In this document: positions 44,460 through 54,322 of the stretch, in pieces | Numbering within the stretch: the first letter of the stretch is position 1 | How the letters are laid out: every line of letters starts with the position of its first letter | From: Variovorax paradoxus | Lineage (GTDB): Bacteria; Pseudomonadota; Gammaproteobacteria; Burkholderiales; Burkholderiaceae_C | DNA length: 64,000 nucleotides | Reading direction: 5' to 3' | NCBI GenBank assembly: GCA_016806145.1 | Contig: CP063166.1 | Span: 1,798,001-1,862,000, forward strand | Position numbers and translations under genes: made by a program | Notes under the pieces: model-generated | What the model was told of the DNA's origin: nothing | The model's database searches: none | Seen by the model: the letters and a program-made list of their open reading frames with translations, nothing else

Positions 44460-45224
44460 TCAGCGCCCGATCGCGAACACCGCGGGCAGGCGTTCGTCGA
44501 CGCCGGCCGGCGGCTTGTTGGCGCGCCAGCCCTTGATGGTCTCGCTGCGCAGGTTCGCCTCGGCCAGCGTGAGGCCGCGCGCGACCGCCAGCCGCGTGTT
44601 GTGCTGCAGCGTCTGCACCAGGGCCTGCAGCAGGGCGGCGTTGCGGTAGGGCGTCTCGATGAACAACTGGGTCTGTCCGGTCTTGAGGGCCAGTGCCTCG
44701 AGTTCGCGGATGCGGCGCTGGCGCTCGTCGGCGTCCTGCGGCAGGTAGCCGACGAAGGCGAAGTTCTGGCCGTTGAGGCCGCTGGCGGCCAGCGCCAGCA
44801 GCAGCGAGACCGGGCCGATCAGCGGCACCACCGTGATGCCCAGGTCGTGCGCCGCGCGTGCCACCGACGAGCCCGGGTCGGCCACGGCCGGCATGCCGGC
44901 TTCGCTGAGCAGGCCGATGTCGTGGCCCTCGAGCGCCGCCGCCAGCAGCGGGCGGGCGTCGAACTGGCCGGCGTGGTCGCCTTTCTTGTGTACTTCGCGC
45001 GGCAGTTCCTGGATCGCCTGCGCCTGCAGCGGTGCCGCCAGCGGGGCCACCGCGTCGATGCGCTTGAGATAGGCGCGCGCGGACTTAGCGTTCTCGCAGA
45101 TCCAGTGCGTGATGCCGGCGGCGGTCTGCAGCGTGCCGAGCGGCAGCGCGTCCTGCAGCGGGGCCTGGCTGTCGCAGCCGAAATCGAGCGGCGCCGGCAC
45201 GAGGTAGAGCTTTCCGCGGCTCAC
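44460..45224 (-). CDS. SAM-dependent methyltransferase, tetrapyrrole-methylase (RsmI-like) fold
   Basis: The 254-residue protein belongs to the TP_methylase superfamily. It begins GKLYLVPAPLDF, and the SAM-binding loop is LLSEAGMPAVADPG, with VVPLIGPVSLLLALAASGLN after it and the later FIETPYRNAALL. These are the landmarks of RsmI-type enzymes, which methylate C1402 of 16S rRNA. The N-terminal and C-terminal parts differ from typical RsmI, so it is probably a paralogue rather than RsmI itself. Its start overlaps the maf stop (ATGA). The gene pair with maf is widely conserved in this group, which suggests a nucleotide- or RNA-related job; the target is not known. Confidence 0.85.
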   Translation of the reverse strand: MSRGKLYLVPAPLDFGCDSQAPLQDALPLGTLQTAAGITHWICENAKSARAYLKRIDAVAPLAAPLQAQAIQELPREVHKKGDHAGQFDARPLLAAALEGHDIGLLSEAGMPAVADPGSSVARAAHDLGITVVPLIGPVSLLLALAASGLNGQNFAFVGYLPQDADERQRRIRELEALALKTGQTQLFIETPYRNAALLQALVQTLQHNTRLAVARGLTLAEANLRSETIKGWRANKPPAGVDERLPAVFAIGR

Positions 45225-45802
45225 AGCAGGTCGATCCCGGCGGCGCGCAGCATGCGGGCGGTGCGGATCAGCGGCAGGCCCACCAGCGCGCTGGGGTCGT
45301 CGCTGTCGATGGCCTCGAGCAACGCGATGCCCAGGCCCTCGCTCTTGGCGCTGCCCGCGCAGTCATAGGGCTGCTCGGCCAGCAGGTACTGCTCGATCGC
45401 GGCGTCGCTGAGCTCGCGGAACACCACGCGCACGGGCGCCAGGTCGCGCTCGACGAAGCCGGTCGCCTGGCAGACGACCGCCACCGCGGTCTGGAAGACC
45501 AGCGTCTGGCCGCGCATGCGCCGCAGTTGGGCGGTGGCGCGCGCGTGGTCGCCGGGCTTGCCGAGCGATTCGCCGGCCAGGTCGGCCACCTGGTCGGAGC
45601 CGATCACCACGGCGTCGGGGAAGCGGGTGGCCACGGCGTTGGCTTTCTCGAGCGCGAGCCGCTGGGCCAGGGCCTGCGGGGTTTCGCCGGCCCGCGGCGT
45701 TTCGTCGACTTCGGGCGCATGCACCTCGAAGGGCAGGCGCAGGCGGGTGAGCAACTCGCGGCGGTAGCGCGAGGTGGAGGCGAGGATCACGGTGCGTTGC
45801 AT
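45221..45802 (-). CDS. maf: Maf/YceF-type nucleotide pyrophosphatase
   Basis: The 193-residue protein is a Maf-family nucleoside-triphosphate pyrophosphatase that clears modified nucleotides; the YceF branch prefers 7-methyl-GTP. Landmarks are VILASTSRYRRELLTRL at the N terminus, VIGSDQVADLAGESLGKPG around the catalytic Asp, and AIDSDDPSALVGLPL near the end. The start is ATG 45802 (MQRTVILAST); upstream in-frame codons are not family-like. It overlaps the methyltransferase gene by four bases and is divergent from yceD, with 83 bases between them. The branch assignment rests on the gene neighbourhood (yceD, rpmF, plsX) and is moderate. Confidence 0.92.
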   Translation of the reverse strand: MQRTVILASTSRYRRELLTRLRLPFEVHAPEVDETPRAGETPQALAQRLALEKANAVATRFPDAVVIGSDQVADLAGESLGKPGDHARATAQLRRMRGQTLVFQTAVAVVCQATGFVERDLAPVRVVFRELSDAAIEQYLLAEQPYDCAGSAKSEGLGIALLEAIDSDDPSALVGLPLIRTARMLRAAGIDLL

Positions 45803-45885
45803 GCGTCGATTGTGAGGGAGGCGTCGCAACCCTTTCGGGGTCGGCCCGGCGGGCAAGCCGGCGTCGGCGCGCTAGACTGGGGCGG

Positions 45886-46446
45886 ATGAAGAGAGAATTT
45901 GCCCCCGGCCGGCTCGATGTCGCCGGCTTTGCCGCCGCGGCGGCCACCCTGTCCGCCGACGATCCGGTGCGCAACTACACCCGGCTGGTCGACGAGATGG
46001 CGGCCGAGGCTGCTTCCGATGCCGTGGTGCACTGGGAAGCCGATGGCGAGCAGCGCGTCGGCGCCGACGGCCGCGAAGAGCCCTGGCTGCACCTGACGGC
46101 CGAGGCCACGGTGCCGCTGGTCTGCCAGCGCTGCCTGTCGCCGGTCGACACGCCGGTGCAGGTCGACCGCTGGTTCCGCTTCGTGGCCGATGAAGAGACT
46201 GCCGCGGTTCAGGACGAGGAGTCCGAGGAGGACCTGCTGGTCGCCAGCCGCGATTTCGACCTGCACGCGCTGATCGAGGACGAGCTGCTGATGGAAATTC
46301 CGGTCATGCCGGTGCACGACGTGTGCCCGGCGCCGGTCCAGCTCTCGGCCGTCGACCCGGATTTCGAGTCGCCCGACAAGGCGCGCGAAAACCCCTTCGC
46401 CGTGCTGGGTGCGTTGCGTTCGCGCAAGCCCGGGCAGGGCGACTAG
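45886..46446 (+). CDS. yceD: YceD/DUF177 family protein
   Basis: The 186-residue protein is the DUF177 (YceD) protein that almost always precedes rpmF and is linked to 23S rRNA accumulation in some organisms. It has the Cys pair LVCQRCLSPV near residue 81 and a single later Cys in VHDVCPAPVQ, where many relatives have a pair, so any zinc site would be incomplete or different. The middle is very acidic (DEESEEDLL), and the C terminus has NPFAVLGALRSRK, a conserved ending. A TAGACT -10-like box at 45873-45878 is only eight bases before the ATG, suggesting a very short leader if it is used. Confidence 0.92.
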   Translation: MKREFAPGRLDVAGFAAAAATLSADDPVRNYTRLVDEMAAEAASDAVVHWEADGEQRVGADGREEPWLHLTAEATVPLVCQRCLSPVDTPVQVDRWFRFVADEETAAVQDEESEEDLLVASRDFDLHALIEDELLMEIPVMPVHDVCPAPVQLSAVDPDFESPDKARENPFAVLGALRSRKPGQGD

Positions 46447-46467
46447 CCCCATCCGGGCAGTCTGGGC

Positions 46468-46473
46468 TATAAT
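46468..46473 (+). promoter_or_regulatory. Perfect -10 box (TATAAT), likely rpmF promoter
   Basis: TATAAT occurs 25 bases after the yceD stop, with no good -35 sequence at normal spacing. Transcription would start near 46480, giving a leader of about 145 bases before rpmF. That leader contains three copies of TTTCGGA at 46513, 46526 and 46535. Confidence 0.5.
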
Positions 46474-46623
46474 CATGGGCTTCGCGCGCGCCGCCGTACG
46501 CAGCAGTGCAGATTTCGGAAAAGACTTTCGGAGCTTTCGGAATCTGGGCATGTCCTTCATGCCGCCTCACTGCTTCAGCCTGAGCCCGCATCCTCTCACC
46601 CACCTTACCGTCCAGGAGCCATC

Positions 46624-46806
46624 ATGGCCGTCCAGCAAAACAAGAAGTCGCCTTCCAAGCGCGGCATGCACCGTTCCCACAATGCCCTGGGCGTGCCCGG
46701 CATCGCCGTCGAGCCGACCACCGGCGAAACGCACCTGCGTCACCACATCAGCCCCAACGGTTTCTACCGTGGCCGTCAGGTGCTCAAGAACAAGTCCGAA
46801 GCCTGA
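46624..46806 (+). CDS. rpmF: 50S ribosomal protein L32
   Basis: The 60-residue product [20 protein letters not shown] is a standard bacterial L32, a small protein of the large ribosomal subunit near the peptidyl transferase region. The C-terminal part [17 protein letters not shown] is conserved. It lacks the zinc-binding Cys residues found in some L32 forms, as is usual in proteobacteria. AGGAG precedes the start by seven bases. The gene order yceD-rpmF-plsX-fabH is widely conserved and couples ribosome protein synthesis to phospholipid synthesis. A strong hairpin lies directly after it, before plsX. Confidence 0.98.
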   Translation: MAVQQNKKSPSKRGMHRSHNALGVPGIAVEPTTGETHLRHHISPNGFYRGRQVLKNKSEA

Positions 46807-46823
46807 TTTCGCACTCCAAGGCC

Positions 46824-46867
46824 AAGGCCCGAAGCTACTTTTTTTGTAGCATCGGGCCTTTGTTTTG
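46824..46867 (+). terminator. Long hairpin terminator or attenuator between rpmF and plsX
   Basis: AAGGCCCGAAGCTAC (46824-46838) pairs with GTAGCATCGGGCCTT (46846-46860), 14 of 15 positions, around a loop of seven T. TGTTTTG follows directly and then the plsX ATG at 46868. The hairpin occupies the place where a plsX ribosome site should be. It looks like a terminator for rpmF that also limits transcription or translation of plsX. Confidence 0.75.
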
Positions 46868-47956
46868 ATGGCTACGCCTTCTTCTTCCCCGGCTTCCACT
46901 GCTGCGCCTTCGGCAATCACGCTCGCCGTCGATTGCATGGGGGGCGACCATGGCCCGCGCGTCACGCTCGCGGCCTGCCGTGCCTTTCTCGAGCGCCATT
47001 CCGAGGCCTCGCTGTTGCTGGTCGGCGCGCCCGATGCGCTGGCTGGCTTTGCCGCGCATCCTCGCGCCCGGATCGTTCCGGCCAGCGAAGTGGTCGGCAT
47101 GGACGATCCGATCGAGATCGCGCTGCGCAAGAAGAAAGACTCGTCGATGCGGGTCGCGATCCAGCAGGTGAAGGACGGCGCGGCCCAGGCTGCGATTTCC
47201 GCCGGCAACACCGGCGCGCTGATGGCGATCGCGCGCTACCTGCTCAAGACGCTCGACGGCATCGATCGGCCCGCCATCGCGCCCCAGTTGCCCAACGTGA
47301 AGGGCGGTGCCACCACGGTGCTTGACCTTGGCGCCAACGTGGATTGCGATGCCGAGGACCTGCTTCAGTTCGCCGTGCTCGGCTCGGCGCTGGTGTCGGC
47401 GCTGACGGGCAACGAGTCGCCCTCGGTGGGCTTGCTCAACGTCGGCGAGGAAGCAATCAAGGGCAGCGAAACGATCAAGAAAGCCAGTCAACTGCTGCGT
47501 ACGGCTGCCAACTCCAAGGATCTGAACTTCTACGGCAACGTGGAAGGCAACGATATCTTCAAGGGCACGACCGACATCGTGGTCTGTGACGGCTTCGTCG
47601 GCAACGTGGCCTTGAAGGCCAGCGAAGGCGTGGCTTCGATGATCGGCGAATTCATTCGCGTCGAATTCTCGCGGAGCATCTTCACGAAGATTGCTGCCAT
47701 CGTTGCTTATCCGGTTCTAAAAGCCTTCAAAAGCAGGTTGGATCACCGTCGCTACAACGGCGCGGCCCTGTTGGGCCTGCGCGGGCTGGTGTTCAAGAGC
47801 CATGGCTCGGCCGACGAGACGGCTTTCGGCCATGCGCTGGATCGCGCTTATGATGCCGCTCGCAACAACCTGCTCGACCGCGTTCGGGCCCGCATCGCCC
47901 ATGCCGCGCCTTTGCTCGCACGGCAGGAATCGGCGGCGACGGCCGACGCGGTCTAG
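46868..47956 (+). CDS. plsX: Phosphate acyltransferase PlsX
   Basis: PlsX makes acyl-phosphate from acyl-ACP, the first step of phospholipid synthesis with PlsY. The 362-residue protein has the N-terminal signature [17 protein letters not shown], the [17 protein letters not shown] segment, [16 protein letters not shown] and the later [17 protein letters not shown]. There is no ribosome site: the stretch before ATG 46868 is the 3' arm of a strong hairpin and TGTTTT. It may therefore be translated from a transcript that begins close by, or be limited by the hairpin. An extra N-terminal stretch of about 16 residues rich in Ser/Ala precedes the conserved part. fabH follows after 12 bases. Confidence 0.96.
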   Translation: MATPSSSPASTAAPSAITLAVDCMGGDHGPRVTLAACRAFLERHSEASLLLVGAPDALAGFAAHPRARIVPASEVVGMDDPIEIALRKKKDSSMRVAIQQVKDGAAQAAISAGNTGALMAIARYLLKTLDGIDRPAIAPQLPNVKGGATTVLDLGANVDCDAEDLLQFAVLGSALVSALTGNESPSVGLLNVGEEAIKGSETIKKASQLLRTAANSKDLNFYGNVEGNDIFKGTTDIVVCDGFVGNVALKASEGVASMIGEFIRVEFSRSIFTKIAAIVAYPVLKAFKSRLDHRRYNGAALLGLRGLVFKSHGSADETAFGHALDRAYDAARNNLLDRVRARIAHAAPLLARQESAATADAV

Positions 47957-47968
47957 CTTCACGTTTTG

Positions 47969-48946
47969 ATGAGCCCATATTCACGCATCACCGGCACCGG
48001 CAGCTATCTGCCGCCGCGCCGGGTGACCAACGACGATCTCGCCAAGGAACTGGCGGCGCGCGGCATCGAGACCTCCGATCAATGGATCGTCGAGCGCACC
48101 GGCATCCATGCGCGCCATTTCGCGGCGCCCGACGTGGGCAGCAGCGACCTCGGCCTGCATGCCGCCCGCCACGCCCTCGAGGCGGCCGGACGCAAGGCGA
48201 CCGATGTCGACCTGATCATCGTCGCCACCTCGACCCCCGACATGGTGTTCCCCTCGTCGGCGGCCATCCTCCAGAACAAGCTCGGCATCGCCGGCTGCCC
48301 TGCTTTCGACGTGCAGGCCGTGTGCAGCGGCTTCGTCTATGCGCTGACCGTGGCCGACGCCATGATCCGCACCGGCAGCGCGCGCTGCGCGCTGGTGATC
48401 GGCGCCGAGGTGTTCTCGCGCATCCTCGATTTCAACGACCGCACCACCTGCGTGCTGTTCGGCGACGGCGCCGGCGCGGTGGTGCTGGAGGCCAGCGACG
48501 AGCCCGGCATCCTGGCGACCGATCTGCATGCCGATGGCAAGCACGTCGGCATTCTTTGCGTGCCCGGCCACGTGTCGGGCGGCAACGTGCTGGGCACGCC
48601 GCTGCTGCACATGGACGGCCAGGCGGTCTTCAAGCTCGCGGTGCGCGTGCTCGAGGAAGCCGCGCGTGCCACCCTGACCAAGGCCGGCAAGACCGAGGCG
48701 GACATCGACTGGCTGATCCCGCACCAGGCCAACATCCGCATCATGGAAGGCACGGCCAAGAAGCTGAAGCTGCCGCGCGAGCGGCTGGTCGTCACGGTCA
48801 ACGAGCACGGCAACACGTCCGCGGCCTCGATTCCGCTGGCGCTCGACGAAGCGGTGCGTTCCGGCAAGGTGAAGAAGGGCGAAACCCTCATGCTCGAAGG
48901 CGTGGGTGGCGGTTTCACCTGGGGCGCGGTGCTGCTGAATCTGTAG
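47969..48946 (+). CDS. fabH: 3-oxoacyl-ACP synthase III
   Basis: FabH condenses acetyl-CoA with malonyl-ACP to start fatty acid synthesis. The 325-residue enzyme has the full Cys-His-Asn triad: Cys119 in [14 protein letters not shown], His in [12 protein letters not shown], and Asn in [13 protein letters not shown]. The C terminus [12 protein letters not shown] is typical. Two in-frame starts lie next to each other (TTG 47966 and ATG 47969); ATG is preferred. It follows plsX by 12 bases and precedes fabD by 62, in the standard cluster order. The enzyme appears intact and cytoplasmic. Confidence 0.97.
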   Translation: MSPYSRITGTGSYLPPRRVTNDDLAKELAARGIETSDQWIVERTGIHARHFAAPDVGSSDLGLHAARHALEAAGRKATDVDLIIVATSTPDMVFPSSAAILQNKLGIAGCPAFDVQAVCSGFVYALTVADAMIRTGSARCALVIGAEVFSRILDFNDRTTCVLFGDGAGAVVLEASDEPGILATDLHADGKHVGILCVPGHVSGGNVLGTPLLHMDGQAVFKLAVRVLEEAARATLTKAGKTEADIDWLIPHQANIRIMEGTAKKLKLPRERLVVTVNEHGNTSAASIPLALDEAVRSGKVKKGETLMLEGVGGGFTWGAVLLNL

Positions 48947-49008
48947 TAATTAGTGGGCGAGACAGCCGGTCCTGCCTAGGCGGGCCGCGCGATGCAACGC
49001 ATACAACA

Positions 49009-49962
49009 ATGAAATCCTTTGCTTTTGTCTTTCCGGGTCAGGGTTCGCAGGCGGTCGGCATGCTCGACGCCTGGGGCGATCACCCGGCCGTGGCCGAAAC
49101 GCTGCGCGAAGCCTCCGAGGCGCTCGGCGAAGACATCGCCGCGCTGATTAAGACCGGCCCCAAGGAAGCGCTGGCGCTGACCACCAACACCCAGCCCGTG
49201 ATGCTGGTGGCCGGCGTCGCCGCCTGGCGCGCCTGGCTGGCCGAAGGCGGCGCCACGCCGTCGGTGGTGGCCGGCCATTCGCTCGGCGAATATTCGGCGC
49301 TGGTGGCGTCGGGCGTGCTGACGCTCGCGCAGGCGGCGCCGCTGGTGCGTTTCCGCGCCCAGGCGATGCAGCAGGCCGTGCCGGTCGGCACCGGCGCCAT
49401 GGCCGCCATCCTCGGGATGGAGGCTGCCAAGGTCATCGCCAACTGCCAGGAAGTCACCGCCTCGTTCGGTGCCGGCAGTGTCGAGGTGGTGGAGGCCGTG
49501 AATTTCAACGATCCGATGCAGACCGTGATCGCGGGCAGCAAGGCGGCGGTCGAGAAGGCCTGCGAGACGCTGAAGGCCAACGGCGCCAAGCGCGCGCTGC
49601 CGCTGCCGGTGTCGGCGCCGTTCCACTCGAGCCTGATGAAGCCCGCGGCCGAGGCGCTGCGCGAGAAGCTGGCCTCGGTGCCGCTGGCCGCGCCGCAGAT
49701 TCCGGTGCTCAACAACATCGACGTGGCGGTCGAGACCGATGCCGACCGCATCCGCGACGCGCTCGTGCGCCAGGCCGCCGGCCCGGTTCGCTGGGTCGAA
49801 AGCGTCCAGGCCTTGAAACTGCGCGGTGTAGCCGCCATCATCGAGTGCGGCCCGGGCAAGGTTCTGGCCGGCATGGCCAAGCGCATCGCTCCCGAGCTCG
49901 AAGCCGCGTCGGTGTACGACCCGGCCACGCTCGCCGACGTTCGACAATCGCTCGCCGGCTGA
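49009..49962 (+). CDS. fabD: Malonyl-CoA:ACP transacylase
   Basis: FabD moves the malonyl group from CoA to ACP, supplying the elongation substrate. The 317-residue protein has the N-terminal FVFPGQGSQAVGML, nucleophile Ser91 in VVAGHSLGEYSALVASG, and the later SAPFHSSLMKPAAEAL with the catalytic His, as well as VECGPGKVL-type IIECGPGKVLAGM. It lies between fabH and fabG, with 62 bases upstream and 32 downstream. The start ATG 49009 gives the family's normal N terminus (MKSFAFVFPG). Nothing suggests damage. Confidence 0.97.
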   Translation: MKSFAFVFPGQGSQAVGMLDAWGDHPAVAETLREASEALGEDIAALIKTGPKEALALTTNTQPVMLVAGVAAWRAWLAEGGATPSVVAGHSLGEYSALVASGVLTLAQAAPLVRFRAQAMQQAVPVGTGAMAAILGMEAAKVIANCQEVTASFGAGSVEVVEAVNFNDPMQTVIAGSKAAVEKACETLKANGAKRALPLPVSAPFHSSLMKPAAEALREKLASVPLAAPQIPVLNNIDVAVETDADRIRDALVRQAAGPVRWVESVQALKLRGVAAIIECGPGKVLAGMAKRIAPELEAASVYDPATLADVRQSLAG

Positions 49963-49994
49963 CCGGTGCCAGGCCCCAAGACCTCCTTCTTCCT

Positions 49995-51078
<1,084 letters not shown>

Positions 51079-51177
51079 TCGGCCCCAACTGACGACACTG
51101 CGGCGGCCGGCGGTCTTCTTCCAGAACCGCATGCGCCGAGCGCACGTCGTCCAGCGCTTCCAGAAAGGTTTGCCGGC

Positions 51178-52422
51178 ATGACCAAACGCCGCGTCGTCGT
51201 GACCGGACTCGGTTGCATCGCTCCCGTCGGAAACACGGTGGCCGATTCCTGGGCCAACCTGTTGGCGGGAAATTCGGGCATCGCGAACATCACCGCGTTC
51301 GATGCGAGCGCCTTCGCCTGCAAGTTCGCGGGCGAGGTGAAGGGTTTCGACATCGCCCAATACATCTCCGAGAAGGAAGCGCGCCACATGGACCGCTTCA
51401 TCCATCTCGGGATGGCCGCCGCGATCCAGGCGGTGCAGGACAGCGGGCTCAAGACCGGCGAAGAACTCCCGTACGAGGAAGCGGTCCGCATCGGCTGCAA
51501 CATCGGCTCGGGCATCGGCGGCCTGCCGATGATCGAGGCCACGCACGGCGAGCTGGTGAACCGCGGCCCGCGCCGCGTGTCGCCGTTCTTCGTGCCGGCG
51601 TCGATCATCAACATGATCTCGGGCCACGTGTCGATCAAGTACGGCTTCAAGGGCCCGAACATCGCCGTGGTCACCGCCTGCACCACCGGCCTGCATGCCA
51701 TCGGCACCTCGGCGCGCATGATCGAGTACGGCGACGCCGACGTGATGATCGCGGGCGGCGCCGAGTCGACGATCTCGCCGCTCGGCATCGGTGGCTTCAC
51801 CGCGCCGCGCGCGCTCAGCACGCGCAACGACGATCCCGCCACGGCCTCGCGCCCGTGGGACAAGGATCGCGACGGCTTCGTGCTCGGCGAGGGTGCGGGC
51901 GTGGTCGTGCTCGAGGAATACGAGCATGCCAAGGCACGCGGTGCCAAGATCTACGCGGAAGTCGCGGGCTTCGGCCTGACGGGCGATGCGTACCACATGA
52001 CGGCGCCCGACGTCGATGGCCCGCGCCGCTCGATGGTCATGGCGCTCGCCAATGCGGGCGTCAACCCCGACCAGGTGCAGTACCTCAACGCGCACGGCAC
52101 CTCGACGCAGCTCGGCGACCTCAACGAGACGAACGCGATCAAGAACGCCTTCGGCGACCATGCGAAGAAGCTGGTCGTCAATTCGACCAAGTCCATGACC
52201 GGCCACCTGCTGGGCGGCGCGGGCGGGATCGAATCGGTGTTCACGGTGCTGGCGCTGCATCACCAGAAGAGCCCGCCGACGATCAACATCTTCAACCAGG
52301 ATCCGGAGTGCGATCTCGACTACTGCGCCAACGAGGCGCGCGATCTGAAGATCGATGTCGCGGTCAAGAACAACTTCGGCTTCGGCGGCACCAACGGCAC
52401 GCTGGTGTTCAAGCGCGCTTGA
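51178..52422 (+). CDS. fabF: 3-oxoacyl-ACP synthase II
   Basis: FabF elongates acyl-ACP by condensation with malonyl-ACP and sets the temperature response of membrane lipids in E. coli. The 414-residue protein has catalytic Cys168 in VVTACTTGLHAIGTSARM, His in NAHGTSTQLGDLNE and a second His in MTGHLLGGAGGIESV. The N terminus TKRRVVVTGLGCIAPVGNT is typical. It begins 99 bases after acpP; I see no gene or hairpin of note in that gap. A small membrane-protein gene starts 13 bases after its stop and leads into rpoE. Confidence 0.98.
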   Translation: MTKRRVVVTGLGCIAPVGNTVADSWANLLAGNSGIANITAFDASAFACKFAGEVKGFDIAQYISEKEARHMDRFIHLGMAAAIQAVQDSGLKTGEELPYEEAVRIGCNIGSGIGGLPMIEATHGELVNRGPRRVSPFFVPASIINMISGHVSIKYGFKGPNIAVVTACTTGLHAIGTSARMIEYGDADVMIAGGAESTISPLGIGGFTAPRALSTRNDDPATASRPWDKDRDGFVLGEGAGVVVLEEYEHAKARGAKIYAEVAGFGLTGDAYHMTAPDVDGPRRSMVMALANAGVNPDQVQYLNAHGTSTQLGDLNETNAIKNAFGDHAKKLVVNSTKSMTGHLLGGAGGIESVFTVLALHHQKSPPTINIFNQDPECDLDYCANEARDLKIDVAVKNNFGFGGTNGTLVFKRA

Positions 52423-52435
52423 GTCTTCATCTCCC

Positions 52436-52933
52436 ATGCACGGCGCACCGTCGGTGACCTACCCGGTGGGGCGCTCGCGTGGCGCGGCCCGCCTGCTGAC
52501 CGTGGTCTGGGCCCTCGGCGCGCTCTGCGCGGGGGCGTCCTGCTACTTTTTCGATAGTGTCGGCTGGCGCCATGCGCTGCTGCTGCTCAGCGTGCTGTTC
52601 GCCGGAGCGGCCGCCGGCATCGGCCTGCGCCGCGACGGTGCCGGCTTTCTTCATTTCGACGGCCGCCTCTGGTCGCTGGCGACCGCGGCCTCCGACGCTT
52701 CGGATCCGGCGCGATCGGTGCTGGCCGCGCGTGCTTTCGTCGCGCTCGACCTGCAATCGCTGCTGCTGCTGCGCCTGAGCGAACCGGGTCGGCCGAATCG
52801 CTGGCTCTGGGTCGAGCGGCAGGCGATGCCTGAGCGCTGGCGCGATCTGCGCCGTGCGGTATATTCGCGCCCCCCCGCTGCCGAGACCGGCGGCGATGTC
52901 TGGCGCGCGACCGCACCCGCCGACGCACCCTGA
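52436..52933 (+). CDS. Small membrane protein, possibly YgfX/CptA-like
   Basis: The 165-residue protein has two membrane helices (about residues 20-37 and 46-63) joined by a short loop with FFDSVGWRH, then a cytoplasmic domain with LDLQSLLLLRLSEPG, RWLWVERQAMPERWRDLRRAV and YSRPP. The plan (helical hairpin followed by a Trp/Arg-rich small domain) is like YgfX/CptA, a membrane protein linked to cell-division inhibition or flavin-loading partners, but I recognise this only by shape. It is located between fabF and rpoE, 13 bases from both, so it is probably in the same transcript. A hypothetical label is safest. It could be part of the RpoE envelope-stress unit. Confidence 0.65.
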   Translation: MHGAPSVTYPVGRSRGAARLLTVVWALGALCAGASCYFFDSVGWRHALLLLSVLFAGAAAGIGLRRDGAGFLHFDGRLWSLATAASDASDPARSVLAARAFVALDLQSLLLLRLSEPGRPNRWLWVERQAMPERWRDLRRAVYSRPPAAETGGDVWRATAPADAP

Positions 52934-52946
52934 AATCCCCCTCTCG

Positions 52947-53618
52947 ATGACCACGTCCCCGCCGCCCGTGCCGCCGGATTCCGGCCTGACCGACGCCGCG
53001 GCGGCGCCGCGTCCGGGCGAGATCGACTTCCAGCTCGTGCAGCGCACGGTGGCGGGCGACCAGAAGGCCTTCGAACTGCTGGTCATGAAGTACCAGCGCC
53101 GCATCGAGCGCCTGATCGGCCGCATGGTGCGCGACGTCGACCTGGTCGAGGACATCGCGCAGGAAACCTTCATCCGCGCCTATCGTGCACTGCACCAATT
53201 CCGCGGCGAGGCGCAGTTCTACACCTGGCTCTACCGGATCGCGGTGAACACCGCGAAGAAGGCGCTGGTCGACATGAAGCGCGACCCGACGATCTCCGAA
53301 AGCGCCCTGAGGCCGTCTTCCGAGGACGACGATGAAACTTACCGTCCGGGAAACGAACCAACCACCGACGAAACCCCCGAATCCGTCATGGCGGCCAACG
53401 AAATCGCGGCCGCGGTCGAGTCCGCCATGGAAGCGCTCCCCGCGGAGTTGCGCCAGGCGGTCACGCTGCGCGAGATCGAGGGCATGAGTTACGAAGAGAT
53501 TGCCGAAGTCATGGATTGCCCTATCGGCACCGTGCGGTCCCGGATCTTCCGTGCGCGCGAGGCCATTTCGGCCAGGGTCAAACCGCTGCTCGACAACCAG
53601 TCGGGCAAGCGTTGGTAA
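52947..53618 (+). CDS. rpoE: Envelope-stress sigma factor RpoE (sigma-E/AlgU)
   Basis: RpoE directs transcription of envelope-stress genes when freed from RseA. The product (223 residues from ATG 52947) has a longer N terminus than E. coli RpoE, with about 30 Pro/Ser-rich residues. Region 2 is FELLVMKYQRRIERLIGRMV to VEDIAQETFIRAYRALHQF, and FYTWLYRIAVNTAKKALVD agrees with RpoE. Region 4 is EGMSYEEIAEVMDCPIGTV with RSRIFRAREAI. rseA, rseB and mucD follow in the standard order. The frame is open upstream, but ATG 52947 gives the natural start after the previous gene's stop. Confidence 0.96.
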   Translation: MTTSPPPVPPDSGLTDAAAAPRPGEIDFQLVQRTVAGDQKAFELLVMKYQRRIERLIGRMVRDVDLVEDIAQETFIRAYRALHQFRGEAQFYTWLYRIAVNTAKKALVDMKRDPTISESALRPSSEDDDETYRPGNEPTTDETPESVMAANEIAAAVESAMEALPAELRQAVTLREIEGMSYEEIAEVMDCPIGTVRSRIFRAREAISARVKPLLDNQSGKRW

Positions 53619-53637
53619 GCACAATCAGGTGAACGAA

Positions 53638-54294
53638 ATGAATCAGACGATGACGGTTCGAGAACAGGTGTCGGCGCTCGCGGATGGTCATTTGCAGGGC
53701 GACGAGTTCGCGCAGGCCATCGACAAGGTCTGCGGCGACGAGGAATACCGCGCGGCGTGGCAGGCCTACCATGTGGTGGGCGACGTGCTGCGCTCGAACT
53801 CCAACGTGGCGTGCAGCGACGGCAGCGCTTTCCTGGCCCGCTTCCAGCAGCGGCTGGCGGCCGAGCCGGTGACGATCCGGCCGGTGGCGGCCGTGCCCGA
53901 AGCGCAGGTGGTGCCGCTCCAGCGTCGTGCCGACGCGGCCAACGAGCCGGTCTTCCGCTGGAAGCTGGTGGCCGGTGCCGCCTCGCTGGTGGCCGTGGCC
54001 GCCATCAGCTGGAGCTGGGTCGGCAGCGGTGTCGTCAACGGCCAGGCTGGCGCCCAGCTCGCGCAGCAACAACCCGTGTCGGGCCCGGTGCTCGCATCGG
54101 CGGCGCCCACTGGCGTGCAGCAGGCCTCGACGCTCACGCCCACGCGCGTGATCGTGGGCAACGGCAAGCCGCAGGTGATGCTGCGCGACCCGCGCCTGGA
54201 CCAGTTGCTCGAGGCACACCAGCAGGCGGGCGGCGCCTCGCAGATGCCTTCCGGTTTCCTGCGCAACGCCACCTTCGAAGGACCCACGCGCTGA
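53638..54294 (+). CDS. rseA: Anti-sigma-E factor RseA (MucA)
   Basis: RseA is the inner-membrane protein that holds RpoE inactive until cut by DegS and RseP-type proteases. The 218-residue protein has the cytoplasmic RseA_N domain (VREQVSALADGHLQGDEF and YRAAWQAYHVVGDVLRSN), a single membrane helix at about 104-122 (KLVAGAASLVAVAAISWSW), and a periplasmic tail rich in Gln/Ala/Pro, with the ending MPSGFLRNATFEGP. It follows rpoE by 19 bases. ATG 53638 is preceded by a GTG (53629) and followed by ATG 53650 as alternative starts. Neither site-1 nor site-2 protease is in the window apart from the MucD-type protease downstream. Confidence 0.93.
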   Translation: MNQTMTVREQVSALADGHLQGDEFAQAIDKVCGDEEYRAAWQAYHVVGDVLRSNSNVACSDGSAFLARFQQRLAAEPVTIRPVAAVPEAQVVPLQRRADAANEPVFRWKLVAGAASLVAVAAISWSWVGSGVVNGQAGAQLAQQQPVSGPVLASAAPTGVQQASTLTPTRVIVGNGKPQVMLRDPRLDQLLEAHQQAGGASQMPSGFLRNATFEGPTR

Positions 54295-54322
54295 GCGCGC
54301 GACACCGCCGCCTTCCCTGCCA

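Noticed and set aside
44460..45224. Naming the methyltransferase RsmI
   Set aside because: The fold and SAM loop agree, but the flanking sequence differs from typical RsmI and the maf neighbourhood points to a paralogue.
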